Source: Marasmitruncus massiliensis (GTDB taxonomy: Bacteria > Bacillota > Clostridia > Oscillospirales > Ruminococcaceae). From it: a DNA stretch of 64,000 nucleotides. Of this stretch, positions 16,106-24,443 are shown in pieces. The first letter of the stretch is position 1. Each line of letters opens with the position of its first letter. Location of the stretch: the NCBI RefSeq assembly GCF_900186535.1, contig NZ_FYDE01000005.1:1154895-1218894 (forward strand), written 5' to 3'. A program made the position numbers and the translations under genes. The notes under the pieces are model-generated. The model saw only the letters and a list, made by a program, of their open reading frames with translations. It had not been told where the DNA came from and searched no databases.

Positions 16106-17629
16106 ATGAACTACTTAATCGGCGTGGATATCGGTACATCGGGCACCAAAACCGTGCTGTTCCGAGGGGATGGAGAACCGGTCGCTTCCGCGACAGAAGA
16201 ATACCCGCTCTATCAGCCGAAAAACGGCTGGGCTGAGCAGGACCCGCAGGACTGGTGGAAAGCCACTGCGAACACCATCAAAGCAGTGCTCGGCAAAAGC
16301 GGGATTGATTCGCGCGAAATTAAGGGCATCGGGCTTTCGGGTCAGATGCATGGACTTGTCATGCTCGATGCGGGCGGTACGGTGCTGAGGCACTCCATTA
16401 TATGGTGCGACGGGCGTACGGGAAAAGAATGTGAAGAAATCACCCAAAAGGTAGGGGCGCGGCGGCTGATAGAGCTGACAGCCAATCCCGCACTGCCGGG
16501 ATTCACCGCAGGGAAAATTTTATGGGTACGCTATCATGAGCCGGAACTTTATCAAAAATGCAGGCATATTCTGCTTCCCAAAGATTATATCCGCTATCTG
16601 CTGACCGGAGAATTTGCAACCGAGGTCAGCGATGCATCGGGAACCAACCTGCTGGATGTCCCCCGCCGCTGCTGGTCGGATGAAGTGCTCGAAAAGCTGG
16701 AAATTGACAAGACGCTGATGCCGCGCGTCTATGAGTCGTGCGAGGTTACGGGCTGTGTCAGCGAACAGGCGGCGCAGCTGACGGGTCTTGCCAAAGGGAC
16801 GCTCGTTGTGGGCGGCGCCGGAGACAACGCGGCCGCGGCGGTCGGCACCGGCGTGGTGGAACAGGGGAAGGCCTTCACTACCATTGGAACATCGGGCGTC
16901 ATCTTTGCGCACTCGGATAAAGTGGCGATCCATCCGGAGGGCAGGGTGCATACGTTCTGCCACGCTGTTCCGGGCTGCTGGACGGTCATGAGCTGTACGC
17001 TGGCGGCAGGGCTGTCCTTAAAGTGGTTCCGCGACAATTTCTGTGAGGCGGAAAAACAGACCGCCGCCGGTATGGGCGTCGACCCATATTCCCTCATGGA
17101 TCAGCAGGCGGCGCGGGTACCCACCGGGGCGAACCGGCTGCTTTATCTGCCCTATCTGATGGGGGAGCGCTCCCCGCTTCTGGATGCGGACAGCAGGGGC
17201 GTCTTTTTCGGGCTTTCCGCGATCCATACCCGCCAGGACATGCTGCGTGCGGTCATGGAGGGGGTTGTCTATTCGCTGCGCGACTGCTTTGATACGCTGA
17301 AAGACATGGGAATTTCTTTCGGCACGATGTATGCGTGCGGCGGCGGGGGCACCAGCCCGTTGTGGCGTCAGATGCTGGCTGACAATTACGGCTGTGACGT
17401 GCAGACAATCGCTTCCAAGGAAGGGCCTGCGCTTGGCGTGGCAATCCTTGCGGGGGTGGGCGCGGGCCTTTATCCGGATGTTCAGCAGGCCTGCCGGTCG
17501 ATCATTCAAACCAATCCCGCGCAGCACCCGATTGATTCCGATTCGGAGGTCTATGAAAAATACTATCGGCTGTACCGTCAGCTTTATCCAAGCCTGAAAG
17601 AGCACTATCAGACGCTGGCGGCGCTGTAA
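16106..17629 (+). CDS. xylB: FGGY-family carbohydrate kinase, xylulokinase-like
   Basis: A 507-residue sugar kinase. The N-terminal phosphate-binding motif is GVDIGTSGTKTVLF (residues 5-18). GQMHGLVMLD near 76, GGAGDNAAAAVGTGVV near 237 and YACGGGGTSPLWRQMLAD near 412 match the xylulokinase branch of FGGY kinases. It would phosphorylate a ketopentose, with D-xylulose most likely by similarity. Since no classic XylA is present and an L-fucose/L-arabinose-isomerase relative sits two genes downstream, another ketose is possible. AAAGGATTT precedes the ATG. Confidence 0.88.
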   Translation: MNYLIGVDIGTSGTKTVLFRGDGEPVASATEEYPLYQPKNGWAEQDPQDWWKATANTIKAVLGKSGIDSREIKGIGLSGQMHGLVMLDAGGTVLRHSIIWCDGRTGKECEEITQKVGARRLIELTANPALPGFTAGKILWVRYHEPELYQKCRHILLPKDYIRYLLTGEFATEVSDASGTNLLDVPRRCWSDEVLEKLEIDKTLMPRVYESCEVTGCVSEQAAQLTGLAKGTLVVGGAGDNAAAAVGTGVVEQGKAFTTIGTSGVIFAHSDKVAIHPEGRVHTFCHAVPGCWTVMSCTLAAGLSLKWFRDNFCEAEKQTAAGMGVDPYSLMDQQAARVPTGANRLLYLPYLMGERSPLLDADSRGVFFGLSAIHTRQDMLRAVMEGVVYSLRDCFDTLKDMGISFGTMYACGGGGTSPLWRQMLADNYGCDVQTIASKEGPALGVAILAGVGAGLYPDVQQACRSIIQTNPAQHPIDSDSEVYEKYYRLYRQLYPSLKEHYQTLAAL

Positions 17630-17643
17630 AGGGGGATCATATC

Positions 17644-18270
17644 TTGCAGATCAAACAGGTTTCCGATCCGGCTTTTTGCCAATATGGAAAAATTCTGGGG
17701 CAGGATTTCAGCGCTTTGCTGAAAACGCTGAACGAACATACACCCAGACCGGATGACAGCGTGATCTATGTCCCGTCTGACCCGGTTCTGGAGGGTCTGC
17801 CCGCATTTCAGATTTTAAGGGGCTGTGTTTATGGCGGCATGCCGATTCAAATCGGTTACTGCAACGGCAGCAACCGGAAGCTGAACTGTCTGGAATATCA
17901 TCGGGGAAGCGAAGTCAACATTGCCGCCGACAATGTGGTCCTTTTGCTGGCCAGCCTGCAAAAAATGCGCGGAAATTGTCTTGACACACGAGAAATTGAG
18001 GCATTTTTTGTCCCGAAAGGCACAGCTGTTCTGCTTTATGAGACAGCGCTTCATTATGCGCCCTGCAGCGAACCGGGTGGGGATGGTTTCAGGGTGGCGA
18101 TTGTGCTGCCCCGCGGGACAAACGAGGAGATACCCGCTACCGCGGGTGACAGCGAAGAAGACCGTCTGCTTTGGGCACGCAACAAATGGCTGATCGCCCA
18201 TCCCGATTCCGGTGAAGCAAAACAGGGGGCGTTCGTGGGTTTATCGGGTGAAAATATAGAGATACAATGA
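17644..18270 (+). CDS. DUF4867 family protein
   Basis: A 208-residue soluble protein starting at a TTG (17644) 14 nt after the kinase stop and preceded by GGGGGATC. It matches my recollection of the DUF4867 family, found beside sugar kinases and isomerases in Firmicutes. Residues about 75-150 (RGSEVNIAADNVVLLLA, then FFVPKGTAVLLYETALHYAPC) look like a cupin-type beta-barrel with a possible metal His and Glu, suggesting a sugar epimerase or isomerase role. Its stop overlaps an upstream in-frame start of the next gene, implying coupling. Function unproven. Confidence 0.7.
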   Translation: MQIKQVSDPAFCQYGKILGQDFSALLKTLNEHTPRPDDSVIYVPSDPVLEGLPAFQILRGCVYGGMPIQIGYCNGSNRKLNCLEYHRGSEVNIAADNVVLLLASLQKMRGNCLDTREIEAFFVPKGTAVLLYETALHYAPCSEPGGDGFRVAIVLPRGTNEEIPATAGDSEEDRLLWARNKWLIAHPDSGEAKQGAFVGLSGENIEIQ

Positions 18271-18284
18271 AGGAGTGGGTACAT

Positions 18285-19772
18285 ATGTTCAACAATCTTC
18301 CGGTAGTCAAGCTTGGTATTATTTCTGTCAGCCGTGACTGCTTTGTCATTTCGCTTTCCGAACGCCGCCGCAAGGCAATTGTGGATTCCTGCGCAGCAGG
18401 CGGATGCGAAATTGTGGAATCCAAAGTAACAGTGGAAAATGAAACGGATGTCAGGAAAGCGGTAAAAGAGGTTCGGGACGCCGGCTGTAACGCGCTTGTG
18501 GTGTTCCTGGGCAATTTCGGGCCGGAAACGCCGGAAACGCTGATCGCGGCGGAATTCAAAGGCCCCGTCATGTATGCGGCGGCTGCGGAGGAATCCGGAA
18601 AGGATCTGCTGGGCGGGCGCGGCGATGCCTACTGCGGGATGCTCAACTGCTCTTACAATCTGGGGCTTCGCAGACTGCGCGCGGTGATTCCGGAATATCC
18701 GGTCGGGACAGCCGAGGATATCGGCAGGATGATCGCCGATTTTATCCCTGTCGCGCGCGCGCTTCTGGGAATTTCTTCGCTGAAAATCATAACCTTCGGG
18801 CCGCGCCCACAGGATTTCTTTGCCTGCAACGCGCCGGTCAAAGCGCTCTATGATCTCGGCGTTGAAATTCAGGAAAACTCAGAACTGGATTTACTGGTAT
18901 CCTACAAGGCGCACACGGGCGATGAGCGCATCGGCGAGGTTGCCGCGGATATGGCGCGCGAATTAGGGCATGAGGGGAACCAGTACCCGGATATGCTGCC
19001 GCGCATGGCACAGTTTGAACTGACATTGCTGGATTGGGCGGAACAGAACAGGGGGATGCGGAACTATGTGGCGTTTGCGAATAAATGCTGGCCGGCTTTC
19101 CCGAAGGAATTCGGCTTTGAGCCGTGCTATGTCAACAGCCGCCTTGCTTCACGCGGAATCCCGGTTGCCTGTGAGGTGGATATCTATGGAGCACTCAGCG
19201 AATACATCGGCGCATGCGTCACAGGCGACGCGGTGACCCTGCTCGATATCAATAACTCCGTCCCGCGCGACCTGTTTGACGAGTTGATCCGCGGAACCTA
19301 TGGCTATACGCTGCAGGATACGTTCATTGGATTCCACTGCGGCAATACACCCCTGTGCAAGCTGTCAAAAGGCAAGGTGAACTATCAGCTGATTCAAAAC
19401 CGCCTGCTGGAAAACGGCGGCACGCCGGACTTTACACGCGGAACGCTGGAAGGGGACATCGCGCCGGGAAAAATTACCTTCTTCCGCCTGCACAGCAACG
19501 CGGACACTTCCCTGCAGGCGTATATCGCGCAGGGCGAGGTCCTGCCCGTTCCGACCGGCTCATTCGGCGGAATCGGCGTCTTTGCGATACCGGAAATGGG
19601 CCGTTTCTACCGGCATGTACTGATTGAAAAACGGTTCCCGCACCATGGCGCGGTGGCGTTCGGCCATGTCGGAAAAGCGTTGTTTACCGTGTTTGACTAT
19701 CTCGGGATACCCGATATTTCCTTTAACCAGCCAAAGGGGATGCTTTACCGGACAGAAAATCCGTTCGCTTAA
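18285..19772 (+). CDS. L-fucose/L-arabinose isomerase family protein
   Basis: A 495-residue protein of the L-fucose/L-arabinose isomerase-like family, which interconverts aldoses and ketoses with a divalent metal. N-terminal residues 1-160 show the Rossmann-like first domain (VKLGIISVSRDCF, ALVVFLGNFGPETPE). PVACEVDIYGALSEYIG near residue 290 carries conserved Glu and Asp, and TFIGFHCGN near 345 carries a conserved His. I place the start at ATG 18285, 9 nt after AAGGAG, rather than the ATG at 18267 that overlaps the upstream stop. It probably supplies the ketose for the FGGY kinase. Substrate unresolved. Confidence 0.82.
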   Translation: MFNNLPVVKLGIISVSRDCFVISLSERRRKAIVDSCAAGGCEIVESKVTVENETDVRKAVKEVRDAGCNALVVFLGNFGPETPETLIAAEFKGPVMYAAAAEESGKDLLGGRGDAYCGMLNCSYNLGLRRLRAVIPEYPVGTAEDIGRMIADFIPVARALLGISSLKIITFGPRPQDFFACNAPVKALYDLGVEIQENSELDLLVSYKAHTGDERIGEVAADMARELGHEGNQYPDMLPRMAQFELTLLDWAEQNRGMRNYVAFANKCWPAFPKEFGFEPCYVNSRLASRGIPVACEVDIYGALSEYIGACVTGDAVTLLDINNSVPRDLFDELIRGTYGYTLQDTFIGFHCGNTPLCKLSKGKVNYQLIQNRLLENGGTPDFTRGTLEGDIAPGKITFFRLHSNADTSLQAYIAQGEVLPVPTGSFGGIGVFAIPEMGRFYRHVLIEKRFPHHGAVAFGHVGKALFTVFDYLGIPDISFNQPKGMLYRTENPFA

Positions 19773-19779
19773 TTTTTTA

Positions 19780-19808
19780 TTGACAGCAATGCAAAATCAA
19801 GGTAAAGT
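19780..19808 (+). promoter_or_regulatory. Promoter of the LacI-type regulator gene
   Basis: A perfect TTGACA at 19780-19785, a 17-nt spacer and TAAAGT at 19803-19808, 37 nt upstream of the regulator start. It lies immediately after the isomerase stop, so the regulator has its own promoter. Confidence 0.7.
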
Positions 19809-19817
19809 AAATTGAAC

Positions 19818-19829
19818 ATGCCCGTACAC
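19818..19829 (-). promoter_or_regulatory. Degenerate operator at the regulator's own promoter
   Basis: ATGCCCGTACAC on the + strand reads GTGTACGGGCAT on the other, matching GTGCACGAGCAC at 9 of 12 positions. It lies 10 nt after the -10 box, where autorepression would act. Confidence 0.5.
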
Positions 19830-19844
19830 GCTAGGAGGATGTAA

Positions 19845-20879
19845 ATGGCCGTTACGATTAAGGAGATTGCTGCCGCCGTCGGGGTTTCCCGCGGAACAGT
19901 AGATCGCGTGCTGCACAATCGCGGCGGCGTCAAACCGGAAATTGCGGAACACATCCGCAGAGTTGCCGACACGATGGGATACCTTCCTAACCGGGCGGGG
20001 AAAATCCTGGCGGCGAGAAAACAGCCGATTACGGTCGGCTGCCTGATCCCAAGCATCGGCAACCCGTTTTACGATGATGTGATCAGGGGATTTTATACCG
20101 CGCAGGAGGAGCTTGCGGACTTCGGCGTAACGGTGAAAGTAAAGGAAATCAGAGGTTATGACCCGGGCGACCATATCCGCGCCATTAAGGAACTTGTGGA
20201 TGCGGGAAGTTCCGCGCTGTGCATTTCAACGGTGGATATTGCGGAAGTGCGGACATATGTCAACCAGCTGATTGACAGCGGGATCCCGGTTGTAACGGTG
20301 AACACCGACCTGTCGCACACCAAAAGGCTTTGCTATGTTGGCAGCGATTACCTCAAAGGCGGGCATACCGCCGCGGGGCTGCTTTCCCTTTGCGCGCGTC
20401 AGAAGCTGAACCTGCTGATTGTTACCGGTTCGCTGAAGATCAAAGGCCATAACGAGCGGATTAAAGGCTTTTCACGCACGCTTCGGGAAAACGGCGTCCA
20501 GTATAAGCTGGTGGATGTGTTCGAATCACAGGATGACGACGACTACGCCTATAAAACCGCTCTGGACATTCTGTGGAAGAACCCCCAGATCAACTGTGTC
20601 TTTATAGTAGCGGCGGGCGTAGCGGGCGTTTGCAGGGCAATCGCCGAGCTTGGGCTGCGGGAAAAGCAGCGCCCCATGTGGGTGCTGTCCTTTGACGATG
20701 TGGAATCCACGCGCAGGCTGGTAAACGACGGAATCATTGATTTTACAATCTGTCAGGAACCCGTTCAGCAAGGGTATCAGGCAATTCAGATTCTATTTAA
20801 TTATTTTGTGGACGACAAGCGGACGATCCCGCAGAATTTTCTGACGGGGACTGTGATTAAAATTAAAGAAAACCTGTAA
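19845..20879 (+). CDS. LacI-family transcriptional regulator of the sugar operon
   Basis: A 344-residue regulator. The N-terminal helix-turn-helix and hinge are at residues 3-58 (IKEIAAAVGVSRGTVDRVL, then GYLPNRAGKILA). The rest is a type 1 periplasmic-binding-like sensor domain (IPSIGNPFYDDVIRGF, GIPVVTVNTDLSH, YVGSDYLKGG). AGGAGG at 19833-19838 precedes the ATG. The last gene of the sugar locus, it is the obvious candidate to bind the three GTGCACGAGCAC sites. Its sensor domain resembles those that bind monosaccharides. Confidence 0.9.
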   Translation: MAVTIKEIAAAVGVSRGTVDRVLHNRGGVKPEIAEHIRRVADTMGYLPNRAGKILAARKQPITVGCLIPSIGNPFYDDVIRGFYTAQEELADFGVTVKVKEIRGYDPGDHIRAIKELVDAGSSALCISTVDIAEVRTYVNQLIDSGIPVVTVNTDLSHTKRLCYVGSDYLKGGHTAAGLLSLCARQKLNLLIVTGSLKIKGHNERIKGFSRTLRENGVQYKLVDVFESQDDDDYAYKTALDILWKNPQINCVFIVAAGVAGVCRAIAELGLREKQRPMWVLSFDDVESTRRLVNDGIIDFTICQEPVQQGYQAIQILFNYFVDDKRTIPQNFLTGTVIKIKENL

Positions 20880-20894
20880 TTCTGTTTTTCATTC

Positions 20895-20934
20895 AGATAA
20901 AAGGAGCCGGGCATCTGCCCGGCTCCTTTTATCT
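20895..20934. terminator. Bidirectional terminator between regulator and mocA
   Basis: A perfect 19-bp palindromic stem (20895-20913 with 20916-20934) containing GGAGCCGGGCA/TGCCCGGCTCC, with A-runs and T-runs on the arms. It serves two convergent units. Confidence 0.85.
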
Positions 20935-20941
20935 GGAATCA

Positions 20942-21538
20942 TCAGAGATTTGATTCCGGCTGCGCAATGGCGTCCAGATCGCTGCGGTAATCAATATCCA
21001 TCAGTTCCCGGCGGTTTTCCACCGGCACCAGCGTCAAAAGCTCCCGGTGCGCGTCGATCACAGCACTGCCGGCCTGTCCGGCGGGCAGCGACGACAATTC
21101 GCCAAACAGGGAACTGGGGAAAATCACGGGGTTTCCGCGTTTTCCGTGATAGGCGAGAACCGCGATTTTATCGGGGGAGGACTGGAAGGCCTGCACCAGC
21201 TTCCGGATGCTGTCGGCGGTGAGCAACGGCTGGTCGCAGACGGAAAACATACAGCCATCCATTCCCGGACGAAACGCCTCGATTCCCAGACGGATGGTTT
21301 TGCTGATATCGTCCGTTTCATCGTCGTTTTCCACAACCGAAAAGCCGCATTGTGCCGCCGAAACAGCCACGGGCGCGTAGCGCGTTACGACTACGGTCTG
21401 ATTGAAAAGCTCGGCGGGATGGTTTTGGAAAACGACATCCACGAGCGTCTGCCCCCCGAAGTTTGAAAGCAGCTTATTTTCGCGGAACCGCTTGGAATGT
21501 CCGGATGCCAGAAAAATGCACGCCAGTTTCAGTGCCAT
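20942..21538 (-). CDS. mocA: Molybdenum cofactor cytidylyltransferase-like protein (MocA/YgfJ)
   Basis: A 198-residue nucleotidyltransferase of the MobA/MocA fold. The N-terminal nucleotide loop LASGHSKRFRENKLL (residues 9-23) is a variant of LAAGxSxRMGxxK. CDQPLLTADSIRKLV near 95 holds the metal-binding Asp, and AYHGKRGNPVIFPSSLF near 125 is the family GxRGNPV motif. I set the start at 21538, preceded by GGAGG; the extended upstream frame is not supported. MocA/YgfJ converts molybdopterin cofactor to its CMP form for xanthine-dehydrogenase-type hydroxylases, which fits the xdh gene immediately upstream on the same strand. Confidence 0.88.
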   Translation of the reverse strand: MALKLACIFLASGHSKRFRENKLLSNFGGQTLVDVVFQNHPAELFNQTVVVTRYAPVAVSAAQCGFSVVENDDETDDISKTIRLGIEAFRPGMDGCMFSVCDQPLLTADSIRKLVQAFQSSPDKIAVLAYHGKRGNPVIFPSSLFGELSSLPAGQAGSAVIDAHRELLTLVPVENRRELMDIDYRSDLDAIAQPESNL

Positions 21539-21563
21539 AAAAAGTCCTCCGATTTCCTGCCCG

Positions 21564-21600
21564 AAAGGCGGCCGCCTGCAATTGCACGGCGGCCGCCTTT
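21564..21600 (-). terminator. GC-rich hairpin between xdh and mocA
   Basis: Arms AAAGGCGGCCGCC (21564-21576) and GGCGGCCGCCTTT (21588-21600) pair perfectly. On the minus strand no T-run follows before mocA, so it may attenuate mocA expression rather than terminate fully. Confidence 0.55.
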
Positions 21601-21608
21601 GCTTTGTT

Positions 21609-24170
21609 CTATTTCTTTCGGCTGTACGGCGTGTTTTGGAGCGGAAGAGTCGTGCGGAACTCCCCGTCACGGTTGTAGTAGGCAAGCTGGACGGCGGGCG
21701 GTGTCGGGATCGAGCAGATTTCGCCGATTCCCTTCGCTCCCCGCGCCAGATCATTATGATTTTGCTCGATGATGATTGCCTGAATATCGGGAGTCTGGGT
21801 GGATTTGAACAGCCCCAGCGTTCCGTATTTCGCGGTTGGCATTCCGTGATCAAGCGGGAAATCCTCAGTCAGCGCGTAACCAAGGCTCATCACCACGCCG
21901 CCCTGGATCTGCCCTTCGACACTGACCGGATTGATGGCCTTGCCTACATCGTGCGCCGCAAGTACCATTCTTATTCTACCATCCTCGTCAAGATCCACCA
22001 AATGGGTTGCGTAACCGTACGCAATGTGGCTGACAGGATTGGGCTTGTCGGAACCCATTTTATCCGTTACGCCCAGATATTCCCCATAGAATTCCTGTCC
22101 GTTCAGCGCCTCCAGAGGGCGGTCGCCCTTGGCTTCCAGCAGCCGCAGGGTGGCCTGCTTGGTCGCTTCGCCGGTAAATACCGTCTGGCGGGATGCGGTC
22201 GTATTGCCGGAATCGGGGCATTCTGAGGTGTCCGGAATGTCATAAACAACCTGTGCGGGCGCAAAGCCGGAAACGTCGCATACAATCTGTGTTACGATGG
22301 TACCCATTCCCTGGCCGATACAGGCGGCGCTGGTGTGGATATGCACCTTGCCGTCCTCTACGGTCAGGCGGCAGCGTCCTGTATCCGGGATGCCGACGCC
22401 GAGGCCGCTGTTCTTAATGGCACAGGCGATGCCGGCTTTCGGGTGTGCGTCGTAATAGGGCTTGATGGCTTCCAGCGTTTCCACCAGCGCGGTGGAATCA
22501 TCGGCAAACTGCCCGTTGGGGAGAACCTGTCCGGGGCGGATTGCGTTGCGGTAACGGATTTCCCACGGACTGATGCCGACCATTTCGGCCAGCAGGTTCA
22601 GGTTGCATTCGGTGGCAAAACAGCTCTGAGTCACGCCGAAGCCGCGGAATGCGCCGCAGGGCGGATTGTTGGTGTAATAGGCTTTTCCGTCGATTTCAAT
22701 GTCCTGATAGTTGTAGGGGCCCGCGGCGTGCGTACATGCCCGCTGCAAAACAGGTCCGCCCAGAGAGGCAAAAGAACCTGTATCGGAAATCAGGGTGGCT
22801 TTCATCGCAGTCAGATAACCGTTTTCATCACAGGCGGTGGTGAATTCCATTTCAAAGCCATGCCGCTTTGGATGGCAGAGGATGCTTTCCCTGCGGGTAA
22901 GAGAAACCTTGACCGGCTTTTGCGTGAGCAGCGCGAGAACAGCGGCATGGTGCTGTACGCTCATATCCTCTTTTCCGCCGAACCCGCCGCCGACCATTTT
23001 CGCGATGACGCGAACCTTCTCAGGCGGCAGGCCGGTCGCCTCGGCGCATTCTTTTTTGGTCTGGTAGATGCCCTGATCGCCGGAAAAAATCACGACGCCG
23101 TCATTTTCCGGCATTGCCACAGCAGTTTCCGGCTCCAAGAAAGCATGATCCGTGGGCGGCGTGGTATACTTTCTAGTAACGACATATTTGGAGCCGCGGA
23201 TTTTTTCGTCGGCATCGCCGCGTACAAGGTATTCATGGGCCAGCAGATTGCCGGGTGTGGATTCGTGCACCAGGGGAGCGTTTTCCGCCATGGCTTCACG
23301 CGCGGAAAATACCCCGGGCAATTCCTCATATTCTACCTTGACCAAGGCTTTCGCCTGCTCAAGGATGTCCTTGCTTTCCGCGGCAACCAGTACGATCGGA
23401 TCGCCGAGATAATGCGTGATTTCGCCCACGCCCACAAGGACAGGCTGGTCTTTTTTCAGATGCCCGATGAACTGTTTGCCGGGCAAGTCGTCGGCGGTGA
23501 TTACAGCCGCCACGCCGGGCAGAGCTTTTGCCTCGCCGGTGTCGATCGACAAGACGCGTGCGCGCGGATATTTGCTGCGGAGCGCGCTGCCGTAAAGCAT
23601 GCCGTCGATCTGGATATCGTCCGCATACTCCGCCGTGCCCAGCGCTTTTGCAACCGCATCGACACGCGGCAGGTTTTCTCCGACGATGCCGGAAAAGTCA
23701 TGTTTTGGAACAACTGAACCTTCCCTAAAAATTTTTGAGGCAAGAAGGATCGCTTCTTCAATTTTTTGATATCCGGTACAGCGGCAGATGTTGTTCTTGA
23801 TCGCATCCCTGACATCCGCGGGCGTGGGGTCCGGGATGCGGTCGATCAGGCCTTTGGCGCTGATGATCATGCCGGGGGTGCAGAATCCGCACTGTACGGC
23901 GCCCGCGTGCACGAAAGACCAGCTGTAAACATCTTTTTCCCGGTCGGAAAGGCCCTCCAGCGTAATAATCGTTTTACCGGCGGCTTTTGCGGTGGAGAGG
24001 ATGCAGGCCTTGGTCGGCTTGCCGTCCACAAGAATCATACAGGTGCCGCAAGCACCCTCCGAACAGCCGTTTTTAACCGAAGTTAGCCTCAGGGTTTCCC
24101 GCAGGAACCCAAGCAGCTTCTGATCTTTATCTGTGCAAACTGTTTTCCCGTTTACAATAAATTCGTACAT
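21609..24170 (-). CDS. xdh: Xanthine dehydrogenase-type molybdenum hydroxylase, fused [2Fe-2S] and Mo subunits
   Basis: An 853-residue fusion. Residues 1-150 hold two [2Fe-2S] sites (Cys 36, 41, 44, 56 and 94, 97, 129, 131). From about 170 to the end is the molybdopterin-binding aldehyde oxidase/XDH domain, with GGGFGGKED near 390 and GQGMGTIVTQIVCD near 620. No FAD subunit is fused or adjacent, so electrons must leave via another partner, perhaps YgfK. I chose ATG 24170, 7 nt after GGAGGT; an ATG at 24185 overlaps that site. The cluster matches selenium-dependent XDH systems, whose selenium is a cofactor atom rather than selenocysteine; no in-frame TGA is present. Confidence 0.9.
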   Translation of the reverse strand: MYEFIVNGKTVCTDKDQKLLGFLRETLRLTSVKNGCSEGACGTCMILVDGKPTKACILSTAKAAGKTIITLEGLSDREKDVYSWSFVHAGAVQCGFCTPGMIISAKGLIDRIPDPTPADVRDAIKNNICRCTGYQKIEEAILLASKIFREGSVVPKHDFSGIVGENLPRVDAVAKALGTAEYADDIQIDGMLYGSALRSKYPRARVLSIDTGEAKALPGVAAVITADDLPGKQFIGHLKKDQPVLVGVGEITHYLGDPIVLVAAESKDILEQAKALVKVEYEELPGVFSAREAMAENAPLVHESTPGNLLAHEYLVRGDADEKIRGSKYVVTRKYTTPPTDHAFLEPETAVAMPENDGVVIFSGDQGIYQTKKECAEATGLPPEKVRVIAKMVGGGFGGKEDMSVQHHAAVLALLTQKPVKVSLTRRESILCHPKRHGFEMEFTTACDENGYLTAMKATLISDTGSFASLGGPVLQRACTHAAGPYNYQDIEIDGKAYYTNNPPCGAFRGFGVTQSCFATECNLNLLAEMVGISPWEIRYRNAIRPGQVLPNGQFADDSTALVETLEAIKPYYDAHPKAGIACAIKNSGLGVGIPDTGRCRLTVEDGKVHIHTSAACIGQGMGTIVTQIVCDVSGFAPAQVVYDIPDTSECPDSGNTTASRQTVFTGEATKQATLRLLEAKGDRPLEALNGQEFYGEYLGVTDKMGSDKPNPVSHIAYGYATHLVDLDEDGRIRMVLAAHDVGKAINPVSVEGQIQGGVVMSLGYALTEDFPLDHGMPTAKYGTLGLFKSTQTPDIQAIIIEQNHNDLARGAKGIGEICSIPTPPAVQLAYYNRDGEFRTTLPLQNTPYSRKK

Positions 24171-24315
24171 TGCGCAGACCTCCATTCATCATCTAAAACA
24201 ATCAATTTTTATCCTAAATGCATTGTTTCGTTGATTCTATTAGTATTACTTTTATTAGTCTAACATTAAAAAACAAGGAAGGCAAGTGAATTTTACAAGA
24301 AAAATGTACAAATAA

Positions 24316-24330
24316 CTAAAAAATTTTTAG
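24316..24330 (+). promoter_or_regulatory. AT palindrome CTAAAAAATTTTTAG upstream of ygeX
   Basis: A near-perfect palindrome about 64 nt before the ygeX -10. A similar CTAAAAATTTTTTTTGAG lies at 5354-5371, 58 nt before the -10 of candidate promoter P1 upstream of ssnA. It could be an UP element, a bent-DNA tract or a shared operator. Confidence 0.3.
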
Positions 24331-24357
24331 TCACAACAAATTTTTTTTAGAAAACCA

Positions 24358-24385
24358 TTGACTTGTCATAATTCTATGTTATGAT
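24358..24385 (+). promoter_or_regulatory. Promoter of ygeX-ygeY-ygeW-arcC
   Basis: TTGACT at 24358-24363 and TATGAT at 24380-24385 with a 16-nt spacer, in the divergent region between xdh and ygeX (24171-24443). Confidence 0.7.
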
Positions 24386-24397
24386 GGTGTCATAGAA
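24372..24397 (+). promoter_or_regulatory. Inverted repeat overlapping the ygeX -10 box
   Basis: TTCTATG (24372-24378) and CATAGAA (24391-24397) are exact inverted repeats spaced by 12 nt and straddle the -10 box, the geometry of a repressor operator. The binding protein is unknown; the YheO-type regulators are candidates. Confidence 0.45.
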
Positions 24398-24443
24398 ACA
24401 GAGTTTCCGCTGCCAGAAGCAGAGCAAAGGGAGGAACGATAGA

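Noticed and set aside
21609-24170. Selenocysteine in the xanthine dehydrogenase
   Set aside because: The frame has no internal TGA; in this enzyme group selenium is a labile cofactor atom.
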